In this document: positions 32,582 to 41,606 of the stretch, piece by piece | How positions within the stretch are numbered: position 1 is the first letter of the stretch | Layout: each line of letters begins with the position of its first letter | Origin: CAZZHG01 sp964653655 | GTDB lineage: Bacteria > Bdellovibrionota > FAC87 > UBA2466 | Assembly (NCBI GenBank): GCA_964653655.1 | Contig: CAZZHG010000010.1 | Span: 6,128-70,127, forward strand | Direction: 5' to 3' | Length of the DNA stretch: 64,000 nt | Program-made: the position numbers and the translations under genes | Notes under the pieces: model-generated | Told to the model about the DNA's origin: nothing | The model's input: only the letters and a program-made list of their open reading frames with translations | Databases searched by the model: none

Positions 32582-34294
32582 CTATTCGAATGGGATGTAA
32601 GTCGAATAGGGCATGAGTATGCGCCCGAGCTTCGTGTGCGTGTATGGCCCCTCGTCGCGCGCGAGGTTGCGGATATTGCCGTCGTCCAGATCCGCGTGAT
32701 TCGCGATCTCGCGGTACACGGAAATCGCCTTCGCCCTCTCGCCGAGCAGATCGTAAGCGCGCGCGAGAAAGAGGGAGACCTCGAAGTACTCGGGCGGGAA
32801 ATGGGCCAGCTGCCGCTCGCGTTTACGAACCTCGACCCATACCCTTCCCTTTTCCAATAGCTCGGTCGCTTCCTTGTACTCGCCGGCCTTCATGTGAAGG
32901 ACGGCGCCGACCAGCGCCGCTTCGGGACAGAAATCCGTCTCTAGCGCCTTCTTCAAGTGGACCTGGGCCGTTTCGAATTTTCCGTCGAATCCGGCGATGA
33001 AGCTGAGGATGTACTCCTTCTTCGACTCTTTCACCTTGGGATCCTTGAATTGGAAACCGGGATGCTCCTCATCGGTCAATCCACTTCCACCGGACAGCAC
33101 GTCTCCCAAGTCATACTTCCGGAAAGACCCCAAATGAATGGGCGCATTGCCTTCGGCGGAGTAAGCCACCATTTCGACGGGATCGAACACTACACTTTGA
33201 ATGTTGTAGACCTGGCTGACGGTTCGATTGACGTACTTTTCCTCGCCCCAATACGGGTCGTAGTGATCGCTTGCGATCTGGCAGGCCTGCGCCGGAGTGA
33301 GATCCGGACCGTAGTGCTTCACCAGATCCTCGAGCCGGCGCTTGCGCCAATAGTTGTCCCAGTTCATCCGCGCGTTGGTCGCGTACTCCGATGGCCGGCA
33401 CTCCCGGGATTGAAAGAAGTTGGAGTGCGCGAGGCACGCGGACCCCTCATCGATCCAGGTGATCCCTTTCGCCCAGGGATGGCATTCGTAGACGGCGGCC
33501 TTTCTCGACTTTCCGTCGGAAAGGACGAAAGCCCAGGCGGTGGCGACCCGCCGCTCATCGAGCATCTGGATGGCTTCCTCGATCGTCCGTGCCTTGCCGA
33601 GTACTTCCTCGGCGATGAAAAAAGGCAGCCGGCCGCGAAAGGAAGTCTTCTTGCAGTAATGCTGATGAAGCGAAACGCTGACTTGAGCCTCGTTGATACC
33701 CGTGATTCCACCGAAGGGAACCCCGGCGCTGGTAAAGCTAGCAAATTTCAACCGGTGGGGAACCGCCGTCACCTGAAGCACGGGATAACGATCCCAATAG
33801 GCGACGCCCGGAAAGTCCAAGTTGCGGCCGTTCAGAAAATGCTTTCCGTTCGAAATGAAACTCGAGCAGCCGAAACGCGGCGCCTGGGCCTCGATAAAGA
33901 GCGAAGGCCGTAGCTTCGTCATGTACGCCTGAAGCATCGGCATCAAGTCGGGGAGCACGATGGCGACGATCATTTCATCCAGAGGCGCGTTCAGGGCTTC
34001 GGCCATCCCGGCCATTCGCTGCTTCGCACCCTCCGGGATCGCGTTCATCAGTTTGGGGACGAGAAACCTCTCGATGAGAAGGCGCACCGCCCGAAAAGCC
34101 TGGCGATCGAGAAACGCCGCGGGCTCGTTTTTCACCATACGCTTCCAGAACTCGTAATAGAACTTGGGCATCCCCTCCAGCAGGATGGGACCGACTTGCT
34201 CGGCGTGTTGACGTCCCATGTCGCGATCGGCCCCTCCGATTCGGACGACTTTCAGCGGTTGGGCGGGAAATGGATGCTTTGTTTGTGAAGCCAT
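32582..34294 (-). CDS. C45/AAT-like acyltransferase (NTN hydrolase) with C-terminal TPR region
   Basis: 570 residues. The central domain resembles acyl-CoA:6-aminopenicillanate acyltransferase/C45 peptidases: the FGCSSFISNGKHFLNGRNLDF segment places a nucleophile-like Cys at 143, followed by FASFTSAGVPFGGITGINEAQVSVS. In this NTN-hydrolase family the Cys often becomes N-terminal after self-cleavage; here about 142 residues precede it and cleavage is unproven. Residues 450-560 look like TPR helices (AALVGAVLHMKAGEYKEATE). No signal peptide. Reaction unknown; amide or peptide-bond chemistry is the family norm. Confidence 0.75.
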   Translation of the reverse strand: MASQTKHPFPAQPLKVVRIGGADRDMGRQHAEQVGPILLEGMPKFYYEFWKRMVKNEPAAFLDRQAFRAVRLLIERFLVPKLMNAIPEGAKQRMAGMAEALNAPLDEMIVAIVLPDLMPMLQAYMTKLRPSLFIEAQAPRFGCSSFISNGKHFLNGRNLDFPGVAYWDRYPVLQVTAVPHRLKFASFTSAGVPFGGITGINEAQVSVSLHQHYCKKTSFRGRLPFFIAEEVLGKARTIEEAIQMLDERRVATAWAFVLSDGKSRKAAVYECHPWAKGITWIDEGSACLAHSNFFQSRECRPSEYATNARMNWDNYWRKRRLEDLVKHYGPDLTPAQACQIASDHYDPYWGEEKYVNRTVSQVYNIQSVVFDPVEMVAYSAEGNAPIHLGSFRKYDLGDVLSGGSGLTDEEHPGFQFKDPKVKESKKEYILSFIAGFDGKFETAQVHLKKALETDFCPEAALVGAVLHMKAGEYKEATELLEKGRVWVEVRKRERQLAHFPPEYFEVSLFLARAYDLLGERAKAISVYREIANHADLDDGNIRNLARDEGPYTHTKLGRILMPYSTYIPFE

Positions 34295-34316
34295 GGGGAG
34301 GTCTCGGTGTACTTTT

Positions 34317-34328
34317 GAGGCTAGCCTC
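34317..34328. promoter_or_regulatory. perfect 12-bp palindrome in a divergent promoter region
   Basis: GAGGCTAGCCTC lies between the divergent starts at 34294 and 34346 (51 bp apart), inside any promoter for either gene. Possible operator for a dimeric regulator. Confidence 0.35.
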
Positions 34329-34345
34329 GTTAAGATTGCCCTATC

Positions 34346-34993
34346 GTGTCAACCGCCGTCTCGCCATCCGTAACCGCGCGGACGATGGGCCATCTGCGCC
34401 GCCGTTTCGGAAGCCTACTTCTTCTACAATTGCCGTACTCGGCGCTCGCTTTGTTCACTCCCGAGAGCGGCGGAGTCCACAGTATAAATCAAATGCTGCT
34501 CGCGGTGGCGCTCCTGCTTCCGGTGGACATTTTCCTCTCGAATCTGACCTCGATAGCGACGCTTTGGATGCTGGAAAAGAGCGCGGACGGTCCGTACCCC
34601 ACGGTGTGGGAGTCCGTTAAGAATGCGATGAGGCTGTTCAACCACTGGTGGGTGCCGGCGACGCTGCTTTGTCTGCTTCTCTATCTGCCGATCTTCGCCA
34701 ATCCGTGGCTGAGTTTCATCAGCGCCTACTTCATCACGATTTACGGTTACGCTCCGTTCATCCGGGCTCAGGAGCCAAACCTCGACCTGAGTCTGGCGTT
34801 CGGGCGCGCGAAAAAACTCGTGAAGCCCGTGTTCTGGCCGCTTCTGATTCTGCACATAGGTATGTTCGCCATCAACCAGACGGTGATGTTCTCGCTTTCT
34901 CCGGTTCTGCAGTTCGCCGTCACGCTTCTAATCGGATTTCTGATAACTCCTTTCTTGACGACGCTTTTTCTAGATCTGAGGTCGAAAAAATGA
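34346..34993 (+). CDS. multi-spanning membrane protein, function unknown
   Basis: 215 residues with five or six hydrophobic helices (LLLLQLPYSALALF, MLLAVALLLPVDIFLSNL, WVPATLLCLLLYLPIFANP and a C-terminal pair). No conserved motif recognised. GTG start at 34346 without a clear ribosome-binding site; an ATG at 34385 is the alternative. Its stop overlaps the tldD ATG (34990-34993), so it heads the tldD-pmbA operon. Confidence 0.65.
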   Translation: MSTAVSPSVTARTMGHLRRRFGSLLLLQLPYSALALFTPESGGVHSINQMLLAVALLLPVDIFLSNLTSIATLWMLEKSADGPYPTVWESVKNAMRLFNHWWVPATLLCLLLYLPIFANPWLSFISAYFITIYGYAPFIRAQEPNLDLSLAFGRAKKLVKPVFWPLLILHIGMFAINQTVMFSLSPVLQFAVTLLIGFLITPFLTTLFLDLRSKK

Positions 34994-36393
34994 AACCACT
35001 CGCCGATCGCCTGGAAAAACTGATTCAGAACTCCCCAACTTGGGCCGAAGCCCGATTTCACCGCCGAAAGAATCAGTCCCTGCAGGTGCAAAAAGGACTG
35101 GTGAAGCAGGCGAAGTCATCCGTTACCTCCGGCGTCGGCATCCGCGCCTTGGTTGAAGGGGCTTGGGGGTTCTCCTCGACTTCCGACTTATCGCCCGAGT
35201 CCCTCGAAAAAACTTTGAAGCGGGCCATCGAGTGCGCCCGGTCGCTCAGCCAGATGAAAAAAGCGGCCGTGAAAGATCTGCCGAAGGCGAAACTCGCCCG
35301 CGGCGTCTTCACCCTCGAGGGCTACGAGCAGCTCGAAGCGATGTCGCTCGATCAGAAGCTGAACGCGGTCGTGAAGGCGGAAAGCAAGACCCGCTCGCTC
35401 TCCTCGAGCATCACCAGCTCCGTTTGCGGCTACAATGAAATTTTCGAGGACAAGATCGTCGTCACCTCCGACGGAGCGAACGCCATTTCCCGTCTCGCCA
35501 GGAACGAGTTCCGGCTTTCCGCCGTCGCCTCGAAAGACGGCGAGATGAGCTCAGGCAGCAACTCGGTCGGAAAGACCGGCGCCTGGGAGTGCCTCTTCAA
35601 GGAACATTCCTCGAACGAGCTTTCGGAAATGACGGCAAAGCTTGCCGTTGATCTACTGAAGGCTCCGCGCACCCCCGGCGGCGTCGCCACCTTGATTCTT
35701 TCGCCCGCCATGGTCGGCATCCTCTGCCACGAGGCCATCGGCCACACCGTGGAAGCGGACTTCGTGCTCTCCGGATCGGTTGCCGCGGGCAAGCTGGGCC
35801 AAAAAGTAGCAAGCCCCCTCGTCACCATGTGCGACGGCGGCCGCGTCGACGGAGTTCCTTTCGGCGGCGGAGACCTTCTGGTCGACGACGAAGGAGTCGC
35901 CGCGGGTAACACGGTCATCATCAAGGATGGGTTGCTCAATTCCTATCTGCACAACCGGGAATCGGCGGCGCTCTACGGCGTCGAGCCGACGGGCAACGCC
36001 CGCGCGTGGCTCTACATGGACGAGCCCCTCATCCGGATGCGCAACACGTACCTGATGCCCGGCACGCAGTCTTTGCAGGACATCATCGCCTCGACCGAGG
36101 ACGGCTGGTTCGTCGACTGCCCGCTCGGCGGACAGGCGGACTCCACCGGCGAGTTCATGTTCGGCGCCCAGAAGGTGCAGCGGATCCAGAACGGCAAGCT
36201 CACGGACCTCTACCGGGGCGCCACCATATCCGGGCAGGCCTTCCAGGTTTTGTCGACGGTGGATGCAGTTTCGAAAGAGTTCAAGCTGGATCTCGGGTCC
36301 GGCTATTGCGGCAAGGGGCAACCGGCGAAAGTGGACGCGGGTGGGCCCTACATACGCTGCAAGGCCACAATCGGAGGGATTCAAGAAGGATGA
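34990..36393 (+). CDS. tldD: TldD metalloprotease subunit
   Basis: 467 residues. Zinc-binding HEAIGH motif at 247-252 and the family motifs GVATLILSPAMVGILCHEA and QAFQVLSTVDAVS. TldD pairs with TldE (PmbA) in a heterodimeric protease that degrades unfolded peptides and matures some peptide natural products. The ATGA overlaps on both sides (34990-34993 and 36390-36393) show coupling with the membrane protein and with pmbA. Confidence 0.95.
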   Translation: MKPLADRLEKLIQNSPTWAEARFHRRKNQSLQVQKGLVKQAKSSVTSGVGIRALVEGAWGFSSTSDLSPESLEKTLKRAIECARSLSQMKKAAVKDLPKAKLARGVFTLEGYEQLEAMSLDQKLNAVVKAESKTRSLSSSITSSVCGYNEIFEDKIVVTSDGANAISRLARNEFRLSAVASKDGEMSSGSNSVGKTGAWECLFKEHSSNELSEMTAKLAVDLLKAPRTPGGVATLILSPAMVGILCHEAIGHTVEADFVLSGSVAAGKLGQKVASPLVTMCDGGRVDGVPFGGGDLLVDDEGVAAGNTVIIKDGLLNSYLHNRESAALYGVEPTGNARAWLYMDEPLIRMRNTYLMPGTQSLQDIIASTEDGWFVDCPLGGQADSTGEFMFGAQKVQRIQNGKLTDLYRGATISGQAFQVLSTVDAVSKEFKLDLGSGYCGKGQPAKVDAGGPYIRCKATIGGIQEG

Positions 36394-37787
36394 AATTCTT
36401 GATCAAGGAGCGCACGGCGCTCGAGAACACGGCGGAAAAACTTCTCTCGGCGGCGATGTCGGCGGGGGCTAAGAAGGCGGAGGTTTGCGCCTCCTTCAGC
36501 TCGAAAACCCGGATCGCTCTCGAAAAGCAGGACTACCACCTGGCCTCCTCGGACGAGGGCTACAATTTCGGGCTTCGGGTGCTGCTCGATCAGAAGCAGG
36601 GCTTCGCGTCGTGTAACACGACCGACCCGAAGGAGCTGAAGGAAATCGCCCTTCGCGCGGTGGAGATAGCGGGCTTCTCCCCGCCCAATCCCCACGTCGA
36701 CATTTTGGAATCGGCTAACGTCCCGAGCGAAGCCCCTTCCGAGCTTTTCGATCCGGCCCTTCACCAAGTCTCTCTCCATACTCAGCGGGACTGGATTAAA
36801 TTGCTTGCCGACGAAGCGATGCGCGACAAGCGCCTCAAACTCAACGAAGGAAGCCTCGAGATCGGCTCCAGCCTTTTTCTCGTTATGAACTCGCTCGGCA
36901 CCCACAAGATTGAAAAGGAAACGGCCGCCGGCTGGAGCCTCATGGGAATGGGAGCCGAGGGCGACCGCATGACGAGCTTCGATTATTTCTCCGATCTGTC
37001 GCGCAAAGCGGCGGGCGTGCCCGACCGCCTCGTCAACAGCGCCAGAAAGTTCCGCACGGAGCTCATAGAGACTCTCAATCAGGGAGCGCCGGAGACTTAC
37101 AAGGGCGTCGTCGTCTTTTCGCCGAGAGCCGCTCTCGAGATACTCATCGATTCCCTCGTCTATCATTTCAACGGAAGAAACCTCGTCGAGGGAACCTCGC
37201 GGTGGAAGCTCGGTGAGCTCGGCAAGAAGCTCTTCCACCCGTCGCTGACGATTCTCGACGATCCTTGGAAAACCGATCGCGCCGGCTGCACGCTTTTCGA
37301 CCGGGAAGGAACCCCGGCTCGTCCGCTAACTCTCCTCGAAGGCGGAACGTGGAAAAACGTGATGCTCGATCACTACGCCGCGAAAGCCTTGGGACGCACT
37401 TCCACCGGACATGCCGGCGGCGGCCCCTCGGGAATTCCGGGGCTGGGCTCTCACGGCATCGTGGTCGCCGGTGGAACTACGCCCGTGAAAACTCTGCTCA
37501 AGGACATCGCCTCCAAACAGAAAAACATGCTCATCGTCCATCGGTTCTCCGGCCAAACCGATCCAGTCACCGGAGATTTCTCCGGCGTCGCCAAGGGCGG
37601 CGAGTGGTGGGTGAACGGTGAGCGCGCCTACTTCGTTCAGGAGACTCTCATCTCGGGAAACCTCTTCGAAGCCCTGGAAAAGCAGTTGGTGGGCCTTTCC
37701 AAGGAGACCGAGGTCGTGGACGCTTCCGAGGAATGCCCGACCCTTGCGATCGAAGGCATTTCAGTTACCTCGGGCGCTAATAAGTAA
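36390..37787 (+). CDS. pmbA: TldE/PmbA protease subunit
   Basis: 465 residues. Shares the TldD fold but lacks the HExxxH zinc site, as expected for the non-catalytic partner. The C-terminal region with VHRFSGQTDPVTGDFSGVAKGGEWW is the PmbA signature. Start ATG overlaps the tldD stop (ATGA). Followed by a strong terminator about 190 bp downstream. Confidence 0.94.
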   Translation: MKFLIKERTALENTAEKLLSAAMSAGAKKAEVCASFSSKTRIALEKQDYHLASSDEGYNFGLRVLLDQKQGFASCNTTDPKELKEIALRAVEIAGFSPPNPHVDILESANVPSEAPSELFDPALHQVSLHTQRDWIKLLADEAMRDKRLKLNEGSLEIGSSLFLVMNSLGTHKIEKETAAGWSLMGMGAEGDRMTSFDYFSDLSRKAAGVPDRLVNSARKFRTELIETLNQGAPETYKGVVVFSPRAALEILIDSLVYHFNGRNLVEGTSRWKLGELGKKLFHPSLTILDDPWKTDRAGCTLFDREGTPARPLTLLEGGTWKNVMLDHYAAKALGRTSTGHAGGGPSGIPGLGSHGIVVAGGTTPVKTLLKDIASKQKNMLIVHRFSGQTDPVTGDFSGVAKGGEWWVNGERAYFVQETLISGNLFEALEKQLVGLSKETEVVDASEECPTLAIEGISVTSGANK

Positions 37788-37935
37788 CCCCCGGTAATTC
37801 CAACCTAAACGGCGCATTTGTTACGCGCTGCATCCGGCTTACTCTTTTTTTGTTGCGCTGCCGCAATGAAATGAGTATCTGAATAACGCAAGCGGTCTAA
37901 CGCGATTAATCATTAGGCCACTAAGAGTTTAACAA

Positions 37936-37964
37936 TTTAGGTTCCCTCCCCAAGGGGACCTAAA
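37936..37964. other. 11-bp hairpin without T-run
   Basis: TTTAGGTTCCC pairs with GGGGACCTAAA (one G-U pair) around a 7-nt loop. It lies just upstream of the pmbA terminator; on RNA it could be a processing or stability element. Confidence 0.5.
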
Positions 37965-37978
37965 CCCCCAACCCATGT

Positions 37979-38013
37979 AAGGGGCGATCTTTATCCGAGG
38001 ATCGCCCCTTTTT
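37979..38013 (+). terminator. intrinsic terminator downstream of pmbA
   Basis: Perfect 11-bp stem AAGGGGCGATC / GATCGCCCCTT with a 10-nt loop, followed by TTTTTATTT. The symmetric A/T flanks could allow it to work in both directions. Confidence 0.9.
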
Positions 38014-38083
38014 ATTTGTGCCGGGTGCCTTGCCGATCGATCCCCTATGGCTTTTACTCGACGCGAAATCCACGGAGAGCCCA

Positions 38084-39850
38084 ATGGAAACCACACCTGA
38101 GAAGAACCTCGCTCCTAAGGATCTGCCTTCGATAGGCAAATCGCTGTTCCACGGAACCCTCCGAGCGGATCGCATCCTCCCCTTCCCGCGCTTCCCCGAA
38201 GCCGAAAAGGAAATCCTCAACATGACTTTGGAGGCGATCGCGAAGCTCAAGAAGGAAGTAGACGTCTGGGCGATCGAGGATCAGAAGAAAATTCCGGACG
38301 ACCTGATGAACCGGATGAAGGAGATGGGCCTCTTCGGCCTAATCATCCCCGAGGAGTACGGCGGCTTCGGATTTTCGAACAGCGCTTACGTCCAGACGAT
38401 CGCGGCGCTCGGCATGATCGATACCAGCATCACGGTCACGATGGGGGCGCACCAGTCCATCGGACTGAAGGCACTCTTGATGTTCGGAACCGAAGAGCAA
38501 AAACGCGCCTACCTTCCGAAGCTCGCGACCGGCGAATGGATCGCGGCCTTCGGCCTCACGGAACCAGGCGCGGGAAGCGACGTGCGAAGCCTTCGCACCA
38601 CGGCGGTACTTTCCGCCGATAAATCCCATTACGTCCTGAACGGCGAAAAAATTTGGATCACCAACGGCGGGCTCGCCCACTTTTTCACGGTGTTCGCGAA
38701 GACCGCCTCTCCCGACGGCAAAGATAGGCTCACCTGCTTCATCGTGACCCGGGACATGGAGGGTTTTTCCAGCGGCCCCGAGGAAAAAAAGATGGGGCTC
38801 TACGGCAGCTCCACGACCGCTCTGAGCTTTGTCGACGTGAAGGTGCCGGTAGCCAATGTAATCGGAAAAGCCGGTGAAGGCTTCAAGATCGCCGTCTCCG
38901 TGCTGAACAACGGCCGCATGGGACTCGCTGGCGCTTGCGCCTTCGGCTCGAAGGACATCATTCAAAAAGCGAACGAACACGCAAACCAGCGAAAGCAGTT
39001 CGGCCAGTCGCTCGCCGAGTTCGAGCTCATCCAGTCGAAGTTCGCTCACATGATCTCCGACACCTACGCGGCGGAGAGCATGGTCCGGCTCACGACGGAT
39101 CTCATGGATCGCGGAGACTGGGATTACTCGCTGGAAACGGCGATGTGCAAAGTGTTTTGCACGGAAGCGGAATGGCGGACGGTGAACGAGTGCCTACAGA
39201 TCGCCGGCGGCACGGGCTACATGCGCGAGTACGGTTACGAGAAGGCCGTACGCGATTCCCGCATCTTCACCATCTGGGAAGGCGCGAACGAAATCCTGCG
39301 CCTGTTCATCGGCCTCTCCGGCCTCCAGGGCCCGGGCGAGCAGCTCACTGAAATTTCGAAAGTGTTCAAGCAGCCGATGAACGACGTGCTCCACTCCCTC
39401 GGCGTGCTATCGGACTTCAGCGTGCGCTGGATTCAGCGGCGGGTCTGGACGCCCGATTCCATCGTCGGCATTCATCCGTCGCTCAGCCGGGAAGAAGCCA
39501 CCATCGAGAAGTACACGGCGAAGTTCGGAATGGAGTGCGAACTGCTGCTTCGGAAGTACGGAAAGAAGATCCTCAAAGCCGAAATTCAGGTTCGGCGGGT
39601 GGCCGACATCGCCATCGATCTCTACGCCATGACGGCGACCGTCGCCCGTACCACGCGGTTGATCGAGGAACGTGGAGAAGCGGCCTCCGCCCAGGAAGCC
39701 CGCATGACACGGCTCTTCTGCCGAAAGGCGCGCCGGCGTATCTCGGAGAATTTCCGGCGGCTAAATCACAACGACGACGAGCTGGAAATACAGATCGCCA
39801 ATACGTTCTATGAAGAGGGCGGCTACACGAAGCGCGGATTTTTTAGCTGA
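38084..39850 (+). CDS. very-long-chain acyl-CoA dehydrogenase-like flavoenzyme
   Basis: 588 residues, longer than short/medium-chain ACADs and close to VLCAD. FAD/substrate motifs GLTEPGAGSDVRSLRT and EKIWITNGGLAHFF; catalytic-loop segment SRIFTIWEGANEILRLFIGL, where Glu in WEGANE matches the VLCAD catalytic base; and a C-terminal helical extension of about 150 residues. It would be membrane-associated via that extension, as VLCAD is. The start at 38084 (METTPEKN) is preferred over 38018 by fit to the family. Monocistronic, convergent with the next gene (2-bp gap). Confidence 0.9.
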   Translation: METTPEKNLAPKDLPSIGKSLFHGTLRADRILPFPRFPEAEKEILNMTLEAIAKLKKEVDVWAIEDQKKIPDDLMNRMKEMGLFGLIIPEEYGGFGFSNSAYVQTIAALGMIDTSITVTMGAHQSIGLKALLMFGTEEQKRAYLPKLATGEWIAAFGLTEPGAGSDVRSLRTTAVLSADKSHYVLNGEKIWITNGGLAHFFTVFAKTASPDGKDRLTCFIVTRDMEGFSSGPEEKKMGLYGSSTTALSFVDVKVPVANVIGKAGEGFKIAVSVLNNGRMGLAGACAFGSKDIIQKANEHANQRKQFGQSLAEFELIQSKFAHMISDTYAAESMVRLTTDLMDRGDWDYSLETAMCKVFCTEAEWRTVNECLQIAGGTGYMREYGYEKAVRDSRIFTIWEGANEILRLFIGLSGLQGPGEQLTEISKVFKQPMNDVLHSLGVLSDFSVRWIQRRVWTPDSIVGIHPSLSREEATIEKYTAKFGMECELLLRKYGKKILKAEIQVRRVADIAIDLYAMTATVARTTRLIEERGEAASAQEARMTRLFCRKARRRISENFRRLNHNDDELEIQIANTFYEEGGYTKRGFFS

Positions 39851-39852
39851 AG

Positions 39853-41340
39853 TTAGAGCGCGCCGCTTTTCTCGAGCTTCAAGATCTCTCGCTCGATCTG
39901 GTCCGGCGTTCCGTAGAAGACCAGGATTTCGGATCGGAGTCCTTCCCGGATTCCCTGGGCAGTCTTTCTCGGCTCGATCAGCCCGTTCGTATAGAGGCGA
40001 AGGGTGAGGTTGTAACCAATCTGATCCAGGTTCTCTCCCATCGGGACGCCGACGCCGACAATGAGCCCCGCGAGCAGCCGATTTTCCGCGTAGACGATCT
40101 TTCCGTCTTTGACTCCGATCGTCTGGAACCGATTGGTCGCGGAACCTGGGAAGTAGAGGGCGATTCCTTTGTTTCTTTCCGGATCGCGCCCTTGGGTCAT
40201 CAACACGTACGGCCGCACCTGCACACTGGCATTCACGGAAGGAAATCCGGAAGCCTTGCCGCTTTTGAACTGGCGATCCGTGTAATCGTCCTCTCGGTGG
40301 GCGATCATCAAATTAGTTCGCTCCCGGCTTGCGCCGATATCGGAGAGATTCTCGAAGCTCCACGTGCTATCCCCGTTCTTCTTGTAGGTTAGAAAACGGT
40401 AGGAGGAATTTTCCTTGAGCCGCAGGCCCCACGAGTAAACGGCGAAGCTCATGTCGGTGATCCCGGCGGCGTCGCCTTGGTAGGCGAAGGGGGAAAGATT
40501 CAACAGGAACTCGGCGAGTACCCAGTTGCCGAGAAGTCTCGGATCCGCGGGGCGGTTGAACTGCATGACCGAACTGGGAGCCCGCGTATACTCGAGGTGA
40601 TTCAGAAACCGGAATACGGGCAGGCTCGAATTGAGCGCCCCCGAATAGTCGCTGACCTCTCCCTGAAAATCGAATTCCGACCGCACCTCGTTATCCAAGG
40701 TTTCTCCTTGGCACGCGTCTTTGTCCGTCCCGTTGATCATGGCGTCCATGAAATCGCGGCTCGCGCTCTTGTTGATGGCGTCGGCCTCGAGGAAGTCTTT
40801 TTTGTCGTTTACGAAGTTGGGCATGTTGAAACGCTTGATGCGCATTCCGCCGTTAATCTTTTCGATCCGCGCCTCCGTGCCGGTGGACCACGCCGCCCCG
40901 GCTTGAGTCGGATTCCAATCGTTGGCGTGCAGGCCGTCCCGGATGGAGGACTGCCAGCCGTCGCCGTAACCGTACCGGGACTGATCTTCTTCTCCGGGAG
41001 GAGAAAAGTAGTAGCCGTAGCCGCCGCCGCGCGGGTTCATCTTATAGACCGCGCCTTTCGAAGTTACCTTGTACTCTTCCGGACCGCGTCCCGGGTGGCT
41101 GAGGGTGAGGATGTCCTTCGGAAACTTAGTTTCCAGCGGGATGAGGCGATCGGGCACGTAACCCGAGGTCAGGCCGCGGCTGTCGGCGAGACAGTGGTTC
41201 GGGGCGCTTCGGCAGGCATCAGGCTGAAGTACCGCCGGGGAAACCTCGGGCGGCGAGCAAGGATCGCCGGCGAAGACGTCATTTGGCGCTCCCAAGACCA
41301 AAAGAAGCCCCGGAAGCAGGCGGACTAAATTTTTGTGCAT
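39853..41340 (-). CDS. secreted protein of unknown function
   Basis: 495 residues with a signal peptide (MHKNLVRLLPGLLLVLGAPNDVFAG). The mature part begins with a Cys-containing segment (CSPPEVSPAVLQPDACRSAPNHC) and is otherwise beta-rich, without a recognised motif. The start is the ATG at 41340; a TTG two codons upstream gives the longer form. A promoter-like -10 sits 5 nt before the ATG (see below). Possibly an outer-membrane or periplasmic protein; no closer assignment. Confidence 0.65.
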   Translation of the reverse strand: MHKNLVRLLPGLLLVLGAPNDVFAGDPCSPPEVSPAVLQPDACRSAPNHCLADSRGLTSGYVPDRLIPLETKFPKDILTLSHPGRGPEEYKVTSKGAVYKMNPRGGGYGYYFSPPGEEDQSRYGYGDGWQSSIRDGLHANDWNPTQAGAAWSTGTEARIEKINGGMRIKRFNMPNFVNDKKDFLEADAINKSASRDFMDAMINGTDKDACQGETLDNEVRSEFDFQGEVSDYSGALNSSLPVFRFLNHLEYTRAPSSVMQFNRPADPRLLGNWVLAEFLLNLSPFAYQGDAAGITDMSFAVYSWGLRLKENSSYRFLTYKKNGDSTWSFENLSDIGASRERTNLMIAHREDDYTDRQFKSGKASGFPSVNASVQVRPYVLMTQGRDPERNKGIALYFPGSATNRFQTIGVKDGKIVYAENRLLAGLIVGVGVPMGENLDQIGYNLTLRLYTNGLIEPRKTAQGIREGLRSEILVFYGTPDQIEREILKLEKSGAL

Positions 41341-41345
41341 AGCCA

Positions 41346-41375
41346 ATCATATCAGGCATGACTTGCCGCGGTAAA
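41346..41375 (-). promoter_or_regulatory. putative leaderless promoter of the secreted-protein gene
   Basis: On the minus strand TTTACC (41370-41375) and TATGAT (41346-41351), 18-nt spacer; the -10 ends 5 nt before the ATG. No Shine-Dalgarno sequence. Confidence 0.5.
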
Positions 41376-41569
41376 TACTAGCTTAACCATATGCAATCAC
41401 TTATTAAATTGTTATTGATTATGTCGATTGGGAAGTTTTTTTAAACTGGCTTTTTCCTCTTCTAAGGGAGCGTTTGCTCTCCCCTCTCCCTCCTACGCAG
41501 TACCGCCGTGCGAGTTGGCGCGCGGCGAGTGCTCGAGGGAACTATCGCCCAACGTTCGACACTGACGGC

Positions 41570-41598
41570 TTGCCGACCGCGTGGCGTCTAGCTACTTT
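41570..41598 (+). promoter_or_regulatory. putative leaderless promoter of ffh
   Basis: TTGCCG (41570-41575) and TACTTT (41593-41598), 17-nt spacer; the -10 ends 8 nt before the ffh ATG (41607). No Shine-Dalgarno sequence. The upstream 41400-41560 region is AT-rich then GC-rich, with GGGAGC-gttt-GCTCTCCC at 41466-41482. Confidence 0.45.
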
Positions 41599-41606
41599 GT
41601 CGGCCT

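Larger units (their letters stand above)
37788..38083. other. 296-bp intergenic region with two hairpins
   Basis: No ORF. An AT-rich stretch at 37830-37935 (many short A/T runs, possibly a promoter-rich or curved segment) is followed by two hairpins, the second a good terminator. Confidence 0.5.
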
